From: Rhytidiadelphus loreus
Taxonomy: Eukaryota > Streptophyta > Bryopsida > Hypnales > Hylocomiaceae
Assembly (NCBI GenBank): GCA_947034895.1
Contig: OX344764.1
Coordinates: forward strand, 54,851,348 to 54,915,347
DNA: 64,000 nt
Reading direction: 5' to 3'
Shown in pieces: positions 48,190 through 61,205 of this stretch. The position numbers and the translations under genes are program-made. The notes beneath the pieces were generated by a model, which saw only the letters and a program-made list of their open reading frames with translations, had not been told where the DNA came from and did no database searches. The number at the start of each line of letters is the position of its first letter. The first letter of the stretch is position 1.

Positions 48190-50550
48190 GAATTCAACTA
48201 AAAATAGACATATCAAAGTAATAAATAGGTTTATTAGACCTAAATAAAATAATGTCAAAAATCCCAAATAAAAAAATTTATAAAAAAATTTATAGAAGTT
48301 TTATTCAAAGTAATAAATTTTGCAATCAAATGTTGTATGAATGAACAACAATGAAGGACTGACATTTCTCACAAGTAGATGATTTCACAATCATAGATTT
48401 GATGTACGAATGCACTTCATCCATGTTATTCATTCATCATCCATTCACAAAAAACTTTATTTGCACATTGCTAAACAAGTCCTAAAAATTAAGGGATTTT
48501 TTCCTTCAAAAAACAATCATTTACAAAAATTATTAAAATTTGCATTATTGACTTCAAAACTTTATTTACTATTTCGAGACTAGTTTCATGCTTTTTGGAA
48601 CCAAAGAGCACCTTGAAAATTTATTTCAAAATATATAACAATTAATCTTATAATATTATTTGGTTGTGGTTAAGTGCTTTTCAAAACCAAAGAGTACTTT
48701 CAAGATTCATTTGTAGAATTGTAACATTTCATCCTACACTATTGTTTAGTTGAATTCAACTTTTTTTATGTATTTTTTTTATGTTTACGATTTTACAAAT
48801 GATTTGAGTGGTCCTTCAGATGCCATGAACTATTTCCACCTTAAACTAATTAGAGTTTATTAGGGCATGTGACAATTACTCTAATCGACCATTCTGTATT
48901 CACTTCTAAACAAAAGTGGTTTCACTATCTACTACAAGAAAGACATAATACAAATGCTTGCAATTCACCCATGATTTCCTACAACCAAGTGTAATTGTTC
49001 TCATGGTGATGAAATCTTCATTAGTACAAACATGAAAGTTTGAAATTGTGATTTGATAGACCTTTTGATTAGAAAAGATATCGGACATTTGAGTTATTCT
49101 TCTATCATAGGTAGGATATTATGACTATAGATTCAACAACTTTCAGGTTACATGCTATTTTTCATTTATTGCGGTGGTCAATTATGAGGGCATTAAAATT
49201 AAGTCGTATGGTCGTACCCAATCACTTTGTAGGGTGCATATATCAATCATTAGAAGATTGTTGATCACTACTTGGCTATTTCAAGTGAAAAAATGACACA
49301 CTTCTCATTGTACTCTCTTCATTAAAGAGATAGAACACTAGTTTGCCTAGCTCTTCAATTTACAATTGAAAGCTATCTTCTTTTAGGGAAATGATCTTTA
49401 ATTTGATGAGATGTATCCCATATGCAATAAGCCATACATTTGATAAAAAAAGTCAATCGTAAACCTACTTGACCTTAGAGCCTCTTGCACAATGCACAAG
49501 ATCGTTTGCATAAAACCAAAAATAAAGGTTGATAATGGCCTTAGTTCTGTATTCTATCATGCAGTTGTTGTAGGTAGGTGTTACTGTTACACTCTTGTTT
49601 AACTTATTTATCTTTCAATCTTTTCCCCTCATTTCTTCTTCATTCCAATTTGAACTCCGTGACAATTCTTCCTTCCTTTCTTACACCTAGTAATGTGCCA
49701 CAAGGAAGGGTTGCAATTTGTTTCAAGTACTTTGGTAGCATGAGGACATAATGTGCTTGGTTGTTTTTCTTATGTTAACATCAATGTTGGTATTGGCATT
49801 GATGCATCTACTTTTGTACATGTTCTGGTCGACCAAGTTTGAACTCTAAGTTCAAAAAAATTCACTGTATTGTGGAGGTGAGAGTTGCCATTGGACCTAG
49901 GTGGCAAATTTAGTTTGCGCTTTAAGGAGCCAAATACTTCTTCTCCTTCCAAGTAGAAAACCTATATGTTGAATAGGTGAATATCTATTAGTTTGGCAAC
50001 AACCTCGGCAAACTTTGCTAGATTTATAATTCATCTTGCAACTTGAAGGCAAAGTTCATCTAAGTGGGGATCAATTTCAAATGCATACTTTTGGAGGTAT
50101 GCCTAGTGATTAGTCAAATGTTCTATACCTGCATCATGTCATCCATGTTAGTGACATACAAGCATGTTCTTTTCTTCCCGAACATTTGTAACCACTTGTT
50201 GTGAATTGTTTTGGCTAAGTTGCACAAAGACATTCAGCTAGCTTCTCTAAGTTGAGGTTGTGTACCAACAACAACAATTTTGAATGATGCTATAAGGCTT
50301 CTTTGGTTTCAAAAGTCATATTTCAATACTAAGAATTATGTATGTTTAGCTCAAATTTGTGCAAATTTTATAGATGTGAAGGAGAATAATTAAATAAAAA
50401 ATCACATATATTTTGAACACTAAAATAACTTATTAGTGAACAAAATTTGAACAATCAAGAAGTAAAATTGAAAATATACGAGGCATGTGCCTTACCAATT
50501 TTAAAAATTCACCCCATTATCGATATCAAAAGTACCAAAAATCCAACCAA
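48190..50550. other. AT-rich region, nothing recognised
   Basis: Only short open frames without family resemblance. A TACTACAAGAAAGA string at 48932 resembles a CACTA end, but no partner end was found. Confidence 0.4.
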
Positions 50551-50689
50551 TCATCTAGTTCTTAGAGAGAGTCTTCCAATGTAGCCTTTGAACCAAGCCA
50601 CCAACCTTTCATTCCAAGGTATTTTTTTTCCGCTTCCACCACCGACTTTGCATCCTTGTATTGTTTGCAAAATCTCTTGTGAGTTTTTT

Positions 50690-51204
50690 AGAACTGTAGA
50701 TAGTCAAATGAGCTTTTATATATGTCTATTTAATGAAGTCGTGCAATGAAATAGAGAATAACACTTTTGATCTTGTATTGACTCTTACTTGTTGTCACTT
50801 CCATAAACCATACGGATAGCATGCCAATTGGCCATTGCATTATCAATCATGAAACTCTTGAAATTTGGAGAGAAAATTTTGTGACATGCCATGACGGTGT
50901 TAAGTGATTTCCACATTTATTCCTGTGATTGAGCATCCTTGCTCATCATGTCGCAAATACAAATAGTTTGGACTGGGCAAAATTCAAGATCGTATATGTG
51001 AGCATTCATTGACGTTTGTCCTTTCACACTCTTCACATGATCAAACATGCACCAAAATTTATGCAAGTCTTTATCATGTTGCATTCGCCTTACCAAATCT
51101 ACTCCGCTTTCTAAACCTTCCTTATACATCTTGAAAAGGTAAACCTTATCTTTACATTGGCTTGAAAGCATGCTATCTCGAATAAACAAATAGATACTTT
51201 TCAT
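50690..51204 (-). pseudogene. Degraded MULE-like transposase fragment
   Basis: The minus strand reads MLSSQCKDKVYLFKMYKEG ... DLEFCPVQTICICDMM, then in the same frame, after one stop at 50917, MWKSLNTVMACHKIFSPNF and FMIDNAMANWHAIRMVYG, followed by another stop. FM-x-D-(S/N)-A-x-A-N-W-x-A-(V/I)-R-x-VYG is the phrase around the second catalytic region of MULE-type transposase-like proteins common in plant genomes. This is my recognition, not a search result. In-frame stops on both sides and AT-rich decay mean it is not functional. Confidence 0.45.
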
Positions 51205-51423
51205 TTTTAATAAGATAATATTGTCAATGGATCCCCCACTTGTATTGTCATGGAAACTAAAGATGGTATTTTGAATTCTTAATGAATTGAATCTCTAAAA
51301 TTTTTCTATGATAGCCTCGAGGGCCTTTCCGTGGATAGACTCTTGGTCACTTTGTAGTCCTTCTTTTCTAGATAGTTCAAATGCAAGAAATTCCTTACTA
51401 GTAGCAAATCAAATGACAAAATT

Positions 51424-51652
51424 TGTTACAGTTGGTGTCTTTGACACCGTTTGACAAATCAAAGATTTTGGTCGTAATGGATACATAGTGTAGTATAAAT
51501 GTAATACACTAGTTAATACTAGTTTAATAGTTGTGACTTTGTACATAAAGACAGTTGTAACTATTAACAAATACGTGTAGAACAAGCTTTAAGGATGTAA
51601 AGTGTCATCTTTATTTCATAAATTAAAAAATACAACAAAATTTTCTCACATG
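51424..51652 (+). repeat. Possible Ty1/copia 5' LTR with adjacent primer binding site
   Basis: A candidate LTR starts TGTTACAG and ends TTCTCACA, immediately followed by TGGTATTAATGC, a 9/12 match to the initiator-tRNA primer site TGGTATCAGAGC used by copia elements. A broken copia gag follows on the same strand. No 3' LTR was found, so the boundaries are tentative. Confidence 0.4.
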
Positions 51653-52339
51653 GTATTAATGCAATAATGTACAACAATGTGCTTTCCTCAACCTGAACTA
51701 GAATGGTCAAGTGAAGATGAACTCCAAATAGTTGAGATCTAAACTATACTATCATTCACAAATGCAAACCTCACAAATGCATTTTTTTAAGCTCCACTAG
51801 ATTTACTTCTGTATCTTCAATATCTTACAATTCAAAAAGATGAATAGCCTCTAGAATCAACACAAAACACATACATAATTAACAATGCCCTTGCAATCAT
51901 TAGATGGGATTTAGTCCTTTGGGAGGGCTGTTTCAGGCTAGTTCCTATTGTTGGAAACCAGCTTGTGGTATTTGAATTTTTTTTTTAAATTAAGTTTAAA
52001 AAATAAAATACTAAAATAAAAAATAAAATAATAATAATTATTTTTATATATAAAATAATTTTTTAATGCCTGCTGATGTTGTCGTCTCTCGACCACGTTA
52101 GCAGGCTGCGTGGCAGAGATAAGGACGTAGGGAAACGCAGAAAAATTCACAGCCCTTAATGAAGGCTGAATTTCATCTAATGATATGTCCTAACAATAGT
52201 TAAATTTGATGAAGGTAACCTTGAATATTTGGTTACGGATTTCATTGATGAATGTGAAATATAAATTTTTTTAAGACAACACATAAAATAGACATCAATC
52301 ATATCACTAAATTTGATTATTCTTATTATAATGTATGAA

Positions 52340-52812
52340 AATATAGACTAACATTAATTTTCAAGGTTGCAAAATTATGGCCTATTGTAAGTGGTAGTGA
52401 ATCACTAAATCCATACTAGTGGCACCAATGGCAACTGAAATTGTTGTTGGAACTTCAACATTATCTATTACAAAAGTAAGGAGTATAAGTATATGGGAAG
52501 ATAAAGATGCATTGTCTTTAACAATAATTAATAATTGCTTAGAAAACAATATTATTTCACAAATACAATCTTGTCCATTAGCTCATTTAGCATGGCAAGA
52601 GTTAGAAAAGTTATTTGAATCACAAGATGCAATGACAAAAATGTATCTCAAGGATAGATTATATACTTTGAAGAATGAAGATGAAAGGTAGTGATAAAGT
52701 TACTAAACACATTCATACTTTTAGAATACATCTTGAACAATTGCTAGTAGTAGGATCAATAGTTTTAGATGATGAGGCAGTCCTTATATTAATGCAAAGT
52801 TTGCCTTTGTAG
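52340..52812 (+). pseudogene. Ty1/copia gag (UBN2-type) relic
   Basis: An intact stretch at 52419-52691 (90 aa from ATG) has DALSLTIINNCLENNIISQI, LAWQELEKLFESQDA and KMYLKDRLYTLK. In a shifted frame from 52682 it continues KGSDKVTKHIHTFRIHLEQL and LMQSLPL. These are the successive blocks of copia Gag (DUF4219/UBN2). Another shift lies upstream, where KLWPIVSGSES is read before a stop. At least two frame breaks, so a pseudogene. Its 3' end is cut by the motif-rich element. Confidence 0.7.
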
Positions 52813-53022
52813 ATAGGCTTAGGTTCTAATTGGAAATTATTCCCTAAACCAATAGTACAAAGTTTGTTCCTAAGGAGGCTAATTAAATAGGGATACTTCC
52901 ATGTTAAATTCGTACTTGGTCATTGCAATTATAGAATCTAAAGAAAAATTCCTTAATCACAAGCATGAATGTTTTCCTCTCGCATATAATCTAATTACTA
53001 AATTTCATCACTCCACTCTTAA

Positions 53023-53945
53023 CCCCTAAAGGATCGAACTGTGTTTTTTGGCTGTATAGAAATTTTGGGTAGGTACCTACAAGCAGAGATTTTCATATTT
53101 GGGGCTGAAATTTTAATAGAATGTGGAGGCAAGGAAGATCTTTCATACGCACAAAATTTCATGAAATTTGGAAATATGAGTCAAAAGTTATAGCCTAATA
53201 TGTTACTTTTTTCACCTACAAGGCAGTTCAGGCAGATCAGGAAAAATCACTTTTTTCAGAATCAAAAATTTGGAATTGATTTTGAAAAATTTATATACAG
53301 GAAAAGCTTTGAATCATTCCATTTTGATCAATGAGTCAAAAGTTATGAGGATTTTTTGTTTGCGGGTAGTTTTGGATTTCTTACTCTATAATAAACTTTG
53401 AAATCTTTTATCTTATCCAATTTTCAATATTTTTGGACAAAAAAAATTTGTAGGATGTAGATACATTATTACAACATTTAGACCATTGGGATTGTAAATT
53501 TTCAATTCCATATTTAAATTATAAATAATTTAGTATTTTTAATCATTCTCTACTACTATGTACTTACTATTTTTTTCCTATATGTTGTACTATTCCAAAT
53601 GATCTGAAATTTTTCAAGCATGTGGCCAACTTGTCTAGGAAAACAAATTTAAAGAAGTACCACCATTTAGGTCATTTTTTCATAGAAATGTGAGCTTCTG
53701 AAGTGCAATTGCCTTGCTTTTCGTAGGGTCAAAAAAATGATTTTAGTTAATTTGAATTCTTATATCTTGCAATCCCCCCGGTGGAAATGTCTGAAATTCT
53801 TACCACATGTTTTTGATACTATATAATACAAAATCCTACGGTTAGATATGTCAATAAAAGTTTTTTTTCAAAATTTTGGTACTTGTACTAGAAATGGCAG
53901 TTTTGGAGCGTTTTTGGTGAAAGTATAGTGACGGTCCTTTAAGGG
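53023..53945 (-). mobile_element. TTAA-type MITE, family A, copy 2 (923 bp), inside the motif block
   Basis: TTAA flanks at 53019-53022 and 53946-53949. Left end CCCCTAAAGGATCG, right end CGGTCCTTTAAGGG. Same length as the copy in MLO intron 15 and inverted to it. It interrupts a CTCCACTCTTA phrase that is uninterrupted in the related segment at about 56350. Confidence 0.85.
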
Positions 53946-55509
53946 TTAAAGGCCACAAGAGTAAGAACATTCTCCCAAATTATTTCTTTCTTCTTCAATT
54001 CTTTTTATCTTATATTTCTTCTTAATTTTTTAATTTTCAATTTCTCTTTGTCCACCAATTTGGTTCTACACAAGTTGGCACTGCAGATTGAGCAGCGCAT
54101 CTCCAAATTGGTCTTGAACCAAGAATAGCTTGGTTGGACTCTTAGACTTCCGAATTGGGCTGAATCACACCAACTTGATCTTTGCCTCCTAATTCAACAA
54201 CCATAGGATCTTTCCTTTCCAACTTTGGAATCATAGATGTAACACAATCAGGTTGGAAATAATTTTGCTTACGATAGAATTTGCAGTTTCTGCCTACCAA
54301 TTTCCTTTCTAATTCATAATTCTCCATTTTTAAATAATTAATTCCAATTTAGACATAAAATCAACATACTACAAAAACATTCATCAATCACCCTTGCATC
54401 TCACAAACCAACTTGGATTCTTATTAACATAACATTCACTCACAAATAATCCTATTAGGACTAAATTAATGCTGAAATACAATACATTCAAACTTTTCAA
54501 TTAGGCTTCCACAATTAAATTTAACATTCATCGTGCAGGACATACACAAACACATACACCAATTTGGCTGAGAATACATTTTCATATTAATTTCGAATTG
54601 GCAATCTAATATTAAACGTCATGCCTAGTATTCCAACTAGGATCTGCAATTGATTTCTATCAACTTGCACTAATCCTATCTTTAACACCAATCGGAATTC
54701 AAATTCCAATGTGTTACTTCATTGAACCACCGATTAGGATTTACCATCATGTTAAATTTAACTAATACCATTCTACATTCAACATCCCAACTCGGACATG
54801 ATCACACTACTACAGCCAGACATGAATCAGACCAACTTGGACACACACCACTCAAACACCATTTCTTTTTTCTCCATTGAACACACTCTCCAACTTGGAC
54901 ACAGACAACAAAGACACCATTTTTACTAACCCCCTCCACTCCTGTTGATACTTTGACTTTGACTTAACATTCCAAAAAACCAAACAAAGACACATTCATT
55001 GTAACACAAGCATGAAAGCACACAAACAATTAAAATTACACAGCACAAATTGGCTAGGACACACACTAGATTGTCGACAGCGGGTAAGAAAAAGAAAAGA
55101 GGAAAACCACTCAAATAGGAGCCAGAGAAGATGCAGACCAACTGAAACAACCAACTTGGCCAATTCGACTGACTCAACTGACATCTTCTCCAACTTGGAA
55201 TTCCAACTCGACATAAACAAAAGACAGATGCCTCTGATTTTGTCACTACAGACTGAACATCCGACTTGGCAAATAAAATAACCACATACCGAAACCGACT
55301 TGGAGACACACCATTACCAACTTGACTAAATCCAACTAGGGATGAACCAATATGGCTACAAACATCCACTAATGCCATCATGACTCCTATTTGGATTAAA
55401 AACTGGACTCAACAATTAAACTCCCAACTTGGAAAAACACTCACAAAATATCAAATTTAGAACAAAAGAAACACCATTAATTGGTAAAACACTCTGAATA
55501 GGTGAACAG

Positions 55510-56145
55510 TTGCAAGAAACACTTGCTGATTTTTGTTCAAAACGGCCATTTCACTCCTGTTCATGGATTTTGGAATAATTTTTTTAAAAATAAAACAAAA
55601 TATGCATAATGTGTAAAGCTATAAAAAAATGATATGTGCAAAAATTCAGACCTAAAATTTTTTATCTCTAAGAGTTATGCACGGTCAAAGAGGGTTGAAA
55701 AATGGAAGAAAATAGACAGTTTGAAATTTAATTCTTAAAAAATAGTGAAAAAATTCAAAAAATTCTCAAAAGAAAAAACATTTTTCCTAACTTATAGATA
55801 CTCCTTTTCACCAATTTCTACTATTGGAAAAATAAAATTGTGTTCTCTATACTAGTGCAAAGGTAGTTCTCTTTGAGCACATGTGGAGGGTGGACAGTTT
55901 ACTATTTTTAGAAATCCTTTAGTGAGATTGTGTAACTTTAGTATAAGTCCTTGTATACCAATTTTGAGATTCAAATTCTTATTTTTGGATCAAAAATAGT
56001 ACTACAAACCCCCAAAATGGCCAAGGTAGACATCCAATCGGGGGCAATTTAAAAATAGTAAAATAATTTTTTTAAAACCCAAAAAATTACTCAACATCTG
56101 AAACTACCACATTGTAGATAAGCTTTGGACATAATTATTAAATTA
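55510..56145 (-). mobile_element. Dispersed element R4, copy 2
   Basis: Inverted relative to 17634-18300. It starts GCAAGAAACACTTGCTG, contains GAGCACATGTGGAGGGTGGAC and a CCCCCAAAATGGCCAAGGTAG block matching the reverse of copy 1. It is free of CCNANTNGG motifs although surrounded by them, so it inserted into the block. Confidence 0.6.
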
Positions 56146-58319
56146 AACAAAACCCAAGGCTAATAGTATGATTCGTTCCTAGGGAGGTCTTTTCTAATAG
56201 GGATACTTACTACAACGACACTAAGACGACAAACAAGAGAACAAAACACCCATATACATCATACTTCCAACTAGAATTAACTTAATTACCTCACAATTTG
56301 TTAATTAATTCTTTAATTAATTTATTTTTATTTCATTAATTAATTTTCACTCTCCACTCTTATAACCACCAAGGATTAATTTCACCCCATTTGGCTTGAT
56401 CTTCAATCTTCAAATTGGATTCTTTTATCTTTTCACCAAATCGGAATTGGTACTGCTGCTGGTATAGGCTCAGCGGCGATCTCCCAACTTGGCTTGCTGT
56501 AACTCCCAGCCTTCTTTCTCCAACTTGGTCAAATCACTCTCCAGTAATTTTTGTCTCCAGATAGGATGCAACCAAATCTTCCAACTAGGATTCTTTAACT
56601 TTTGCTCTTAATCTTCCATCCTCACTTGTAATCCTTTCACTTCCGACTTGGACATTTCAACTACTCTTCTACCTTGAAGACTTTTTCTAATTGGATAATT
56701 TTCATCCACTCATAACTATCACTCGTACGAATTGGATCACTTCTCACAACAATCTGTTATCTCCAATTCGGTAAAACACACAGGACCATAACTCACAAAC
56801 AACTCCGAACCAAATTGGATCATACATTCAATCAGTCATTCTTTTCCAATTCGGCCAAACATCCAAACTGCCAAACTCCAACTTGGCTAACATCACATCA
56901 ACTTATTAAACATCCAAATTGGACTCATGCACCAGCATATAGACCAACAATCAGGAAACACCAATTTGCTTAAATCACATTTTATTAAGCTGAATTGGTG
57001 AACATATCACCGTTCAAAATATTGTTTCCTAATTGATTCACTCAAAATTAGCTACTGTTTCGTATTCTCCAACTTGGACACTTCAACTTCCACGCCCAAT
57101 TGGATCTAATCTCTCATAACATCTCCATTAAGAACAAACATAAAGATGCTAAATCCCAACTTGCTTCACTGCATCTATTACCAATTTGGCTAAACAACAA
57201 TCTTGCCCAAACTGGTCCCACTCCGCAAAGATTTCTTCATCATGCTTCCTTACAATAACACCCCAAATTGGACCTGCATCATCACGCATAACTCCAAATA
57301 GGATTTAACCATTCACACAGCCATCATTACGATGCTGTCTCTCAACTACCGATTTGGACTTAAGCTCTTCTGCTCCACACTCACAAATATTCCAAATCGG
57401 TTCTCTGCAGCAAACCTGCAATCACTTACAGCTAATTCAACAGGCTCTGAACTACAAATTAAAACACACCAATTAGGAAGTTAATGTTTCAGCTCCTTCA
57501 CGAATAATTCCACATTGGATCTCTGCAGCACACTCCAGCTGCTACTCACTCCGAACTACCAAATCAGACTTCACGCCCACCACTGTGGCCACCAACTTGG
57601 CCAAACAAAATTCCACTTTCTCCACAAAGACCATCACACACGCATTAATGCACACACAACCAATTAGAACTCACTTTCTCAATCACAAGCAAACATGCAC
57701 AAAACCAAATAGGAAAACATAAACGCAGCCATTCCGACTGGGACTCGCACTCGCATCTCTTGCACAGTGGGTGCCTTCCAAATTGGAAAACTCCGCCTTA
57801 AAACCTTCAACTCGGCGGTTCCCTAACCAACTTGGTTATCACCTCAAAAAGCCACAAACTGCCAATTAGGAACCTCAATCATAACCGCAACAAAACTACA
57901 AAAGAAAACTTCCCAACTTGGCATTCCTTCACGCAAATCCAACTGGGAATTAGCTGCAACCTTAACTACACACCCTAGACCAAATTGGAACACAACTGGA
58001 AGACCTCCAGACAAGACCATACCAACTCCGATTTGGAACAACACCCAGACTATTCCACTTGGAAGAACAGTCTACAATTCCAACTTGGATCTTACATTCA
58101 CGACTTCACACGTCACAGCCCAACAACTTCCACCATTGTTTCCAAATTGTTTTTTAAACTTCAAAAACTGACCCTCCAAATAGGTTAATACACACTTAAC
58201 ATTGCCAATTTGGAACATCATTCACACAAAATATAACCAAAATTATGCAAAACACACAAAAATAGACCCAAAATTTTACAAGAAAATATTCCTAATAGGG
58301 TATTTACATAGCCCCAGAC

Positions 58320-61205
58320 TCAAGGTTTTGCGTCCCCGCAAACCAACTTCTTGGGCTTTCTTTTCGCTAATCGGGCTTCAGGCACCAACTTGAGATCCGG
58401 ATTTGCCTCCTCTGCCTCCTCTGCCTCCAATCTTGCTGCCAATTTGGAACGCTCCGCCGGCAAGGTCCGCTGCTGGCGCTCATAAAAAGCCTTCACAGGT
58501 CCAGCCCGCGTCCCCAACTCTTCACAGGCGTCCAATATCATTACTTGATGCGCACCCGGCAAGAACTGCATGATGCACATTAACTCCAAAGCTCTCAGCC
58601 GTCTCGCACCATGGTAATGTAACTTGGAAAAGATTTCCATGTCCGTGCTAAGGCGCGCTCCAATTCGGTAATCCACCACGAACTGATAGTCGTGGCACAA
58701 ATAGGCTAAAATCCCTGCAAAGACACTTGCTCAGAAACAAACAGGGTCCCGATGCGCAGGATGCTCCAAAGAAAATTTAGTATAAGCCTGCACACAACTT
58801 TCCGGGTTCTTGTATGAACTAGGAATTCTTGGCCAATTATACCAACGTGAATCCAATTTGGCGCGGCTGGACCACAAGTACCGCCTTGGGCAAGGGCAGA
58901 AACGCGGATCCGCAGCCACCGAATTTGGAGGTGTGGGCGACCGTGAAACTCGCTCCGTATGATCCATGAGGTCCATAGCCACAATTGGGGGTCTTCTTTT
59001 TCCGCGATGATCCTGACCGATCCATAGCAAAGCCTCCCAACTCGGAAATGGTATATTGTCAATCTCTTCAAACAACTGGTCGTAATTCCCCAAATAGCGA
59101 TCATCATTTGTTGACCGGATAGAAGGCAATGGAACAGACCATGACACCCATTTGGACAACAACCCCGACGGCACGATCGATTTATCTCCTACTTGAGGAC
59201 GGGGAAATGTCAACTCAACAGTAAAATCCAAATTCGGAATTACTGAGAGTGCTCCGGCTTTCCTCTTAATCTCCAATCGCGCCTTTGTGTTCTCATACTT
59301 GTACACATACACCGTTGGATGCACGTCCATCAGCTGGCTCCGAGTTGCTCTATTTTGGACGTTTTGCACCAGGTCTATGAGCCAACTCGATTCATTGAAG
59401 CTCCTCTCCAACTCGGTTATGGTGCGTATCCACTCCGTTGACAACGCAGGACCTTTCATCTTAGTACTCCTAGACGCTGTCTGGATAGCTGTGGACACTC
59501 CTTCCAACAACCTTGCTCCCGAGCTCAAGCGCCTCTGACCTATATAGGACGCGGCCACCTGCCTCCTCTTCGACAGAAGATCTTCCAATTCGGAATAAAA
59601 CAACAAGCAGCGAGCTCCATAGTCTCCAACCAGGGTAAAGGCCGCCAAATTGTCTTCTAAAACCACATCACCTCGACCGATAATCTCAGTGAAGAAGTTC
59701 TCACACTTCAATTGGATTGCCTGTGCCCAAATTGTTTTAAATCTCGATTTGGAGAGATACTCCTTCAACCCCAAGCCTGTATACACGAAAAACACCTCTC
59801 TCTCGAAGGCATATGCAAACTCGATGTTGTCCGTCGGAGGAATCCACTCGAATAGTGCTTCTAGATTCTCCACATGAAGAACCCGCTGACGTTTCCTTGG
59901 TACCAACTTGACTTCCTCCGCAGAACTCTCTCGACTTGCTGAAGCCTTGCAATGCCTTTCCACCCTGGCCAACTCTTTCTCGAAACCCAGCAAGCCTTCT
60001 TCCTTATCCGATTCGTCCTCGGGTGTATGAACGCCTTCCAACTTGGTCTGCAGCTCAAGGACCTTCTGCTCCAAAGTCGCCACTTTACTCTCTGCAATGC
60101 GTCGCAAGCTGGACTCCAATTGGATTTTCTTCTGGATTTTATCGAATCGTTCTTGCAAATGCGCCAATTCTTCGCGCACATCTTGATATTCGGCTGCCAT
60201 TTGAACTTCGTACGCTGTCCGTTCCTCCTTCACCAACTCCAACTCGTCCTTAACCCTCTGACATTCATTTGTCAATTTGGTGTTTGCTACTCGCAAACCA
60301 GCTACTTGTGATGGGTCAAAATCATTCAACTCGGATAGCGTTTGAGCCAATCGCGCCTTCATCTGCGAGACTGAGCGGGCTGGCGCTTCCAAATCGGTAG
60401 CATTCCCCGAACTTGTTGAAACGCCTGGATCTTTCTTGGGCTCCCGATATAAGTCGGGTAATGCTGCACAGGTGACCTCTACCAACTCGGAAATAAGCTG
60501 CGCCCTCCGCAACCTACCTTCTGGCTTCTTCTTGAACTCCGCGACGAAAGCATGTAGTCTTCTGGAAACAAACACTGCCCAATTGAGCACGACTCCTTGC
60601 TGAACCGCTACCACCACTAGGAGATTCTTCTGTGATATATTCTGTGCTGCGGGCTCCAACAGCAGACATTGCACCACCAATTTGATCCACGGATGCCAAC
60701 TCGGTTTAATCCACTGAAACTCACACACCGAATTGGCTCTCTGCTCTTCCGTTACATCCTCCATGAAACATTCTTCCACCGAATAGGTAACTGAATCTTG
60801 AATGCTCTTCACTGACACCCCCGATTTTGGAAGCTGGAAGACCTGTGCAATTCTTTGCGGATGCAGCTCCACCGATTCGCCACGCACACAACTCTTCCTC
60901 TCCGCCACCGAATAGGCCATTACAAAAATCTCGAGTCGATTAGGATCGAGTTTTGCCCACCGTCTTCGTCCTTCCACAAACATCCACAAACCCGCATCTT
61001 GGAGTTTCAACTGCTGCGTCTGCTCCCACTTGGTATCTTCCAATTTGGTTGCAGCTTCAAACAAGAAGTCCGTCCGAGGCACCTCAATTGGGATGTCCCC
61101 CGCTTCTCCCAATTTGGGTTTCTTGTCGATATGCTCCGCTGGACACACCAATTTGGTCTCCTCCTCTTCCGCTGGAGCTTTTCCTTTGCCTATTTGCGCT
61201 TCCAT
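58320..61205 (-). CDS. Retroelement coiled-coil protein with one in-frame TGA
   Basis: From the ATG at 61205 (MEAQIGKGKAPAEEEE) the frame runs 824 codons to a TGA at 58733-58731, then stays open in the same frame for another 135 codons to the stop at 58320. N-terminal part: basic/acidic leader, then LEIFVMAYSVAERKSCVRG and ELHPQRIAQVFQLP, similar in layout to the N-terminal domain of plant transposon and Tat/Ogre extra-ORF proteins (F-x-x-x-V-R-G ... I-x-x-x-x-x-LP). The middle is a long coiled coil (about 300-430: VREELAHLQERFDKIQKK, LEQKVLELQTKLEG). The C-terminal half is unrecognised. No zinc knuckle, protease or RT is visible. It could be a gag-like or extra ORF of the gypsy element whose integrase lies upstream on the same strand, or a separate copy. 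CCNANTNGG motifs cross it in several frames. Activity unknown. Confidence 0.55.

Noticed and set aside
51946..52199. A 254-bp insertion with CTATTGTTRGG inverted ends upstream of the copia gag
   Set aside because: The 11-bp inverted match is real, but no target duplication could be seen and no second copy exists in the window.
54926..55381. 151-aa minus-strand frame in the motif block
   Set aside because: Cys/Val/Leu-rich with no family resemblance; most likely non-coding part of the retroelement.
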